Shown here one piece after another: positions 63,930 to 64,000 of a stretch of DNA of 64,000 nt. Numbering within the stretch: the first letter of the stretch is position 1; each line of letters starts with the position of its first letter. The stretch covers positions 1-64,000 of the forward strand of contig NZ_JASBRE010000021.1 in the NCBI RefSeq assembly GCF_029960815.1. Direction: 5' to 3'. The translations under genes and the position numbers were made by a program. The notes below the pieces were generated by a model that made no database searches, was not told where the DNA came from, and saw nothing but the letters and a program-made list of their open reading frames with translations. The stretch is from Pseudomonas sp. AL03 (GTDB taxonomy: Bacteria > Pseudomonadota > Gammaproteobacteria > Pseudomonadales > Pseudomonadaceae).

Positions 63930-64000
63930 ATGAAAAGCAGTCGAGCCAGTGATCCGGACGTCTGGACCAAAGCCGGGTTTCAAGAGATTTCGGCAACTCC
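63930..64000 (+). CDS. 5' end of a gene that runs off the window
   Basis: ATG 63930 opens a frame without stops to the end: MKSSRASDPDVWTKAGFQEI and a few more residues. It is divergent from the glutaredoxin-like gene. Too short to identify. Confidence 0.35.
   Translation, partial: MKSSRASDPDVWTKAGFQEISAT

Overview
This is chromosomal DNA from a fluorescent Pseudomonas, most likely of the P. fluorescens group. The main evidence is a pyoverdine locus: the chromophore synthetase PvdL, PvdH, an MbtH-like protein, the sigma factor PvdS, a PvdY-type acyltransferase and the FpvGHJK-CDEF iron-release system. Matching PvdS-type iron-starvation (IS) promoters (TAAAT-N16-CGT) stand in front of several of these genes. 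An atu acyclic-terpene operon, an msu sulfonate cluster and Pseudomonas-type dsb and moa/moe clusters fit the same assignment. I saw no rRNA, tRNA, CRISPR array, insertion sequence or prophage.

Layout. 0.2-7.8 kb: housekeeping and accessory genes (RhtA-like exporter, lipoproteins, a TetR/SDR/DsbA-fold unit with a double palindrome, Xaa-Pro aminopeptidase, cysteine desulfurase, LysE exporter). 8.0-12.6 kb: a decayed sulfonate-sulfur region. A tidy sigma-54 promoter with tandem upstream palindromes precedes msuE, which has an internal deletion. msuD is intact. msuC is fused to the C-terminal half of a sigma-54 activator (sfnR-like), which also carries a frameshift. SoxR with its target monooxygenase follows, then a VOC gene with a premature stop. 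12.9-20.8 kb: fpvGHJKCDEF, then mbtH-like and pvdH on the opposite strand. 20.9-27.0 kb: a GNAT gene, the DsbRS-like two-component system and dsbD-dsbE-dsbG. 27.1-42.1 kb: the 13-kb pvdL gene, Fur-controlled pvdS, and pvdY. 42.2-52.2 kb: a solute-binding protein, then atuR and atuABCDEF with two AtuR-type operators; atuG and atuH do not follow. 52.3-64 kb: exonuclease, PpnP, MOSC protein, CheV, an Hpt-like protein without an obvious phospho-histidine, a NarL-type two-component pair, a YegS-like lipid kinase, moeA-moaB and divergent mobA, a pseudouridine synthase and small genes.

How it fits together. Low iron relieves Fur repression of pvdS; PvdS then reads the IS promoters of mbtH-like, pvdH, pvdL and pvdY, and possibly (weak box) the fpv operon. 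PvdH makes diaminobutyrate for the third amino-acid module of PvdL, whose specificity residues read D-I-W-E-L-T-A-D-D. The Fpv proteins reduce ferripyoverdine in the periplasm and take up the released iron. The dsb cluster supplies periplasmic disulfide isomerisation under its own sensor. The atu operon degrades citronellol/geraniol-type terpenes through geranyl-CoA carboxylase.

I found no convincing wholly new system. The most interesting signals are the msuC::sfnR chimera next to an intact sigma-54 control region, a thioredoxin protein with a degenerate Lgt-like membrane domain, an IS promoter that uses the pvdH stop codon, and the Hpt-like protein lacking its histidine.
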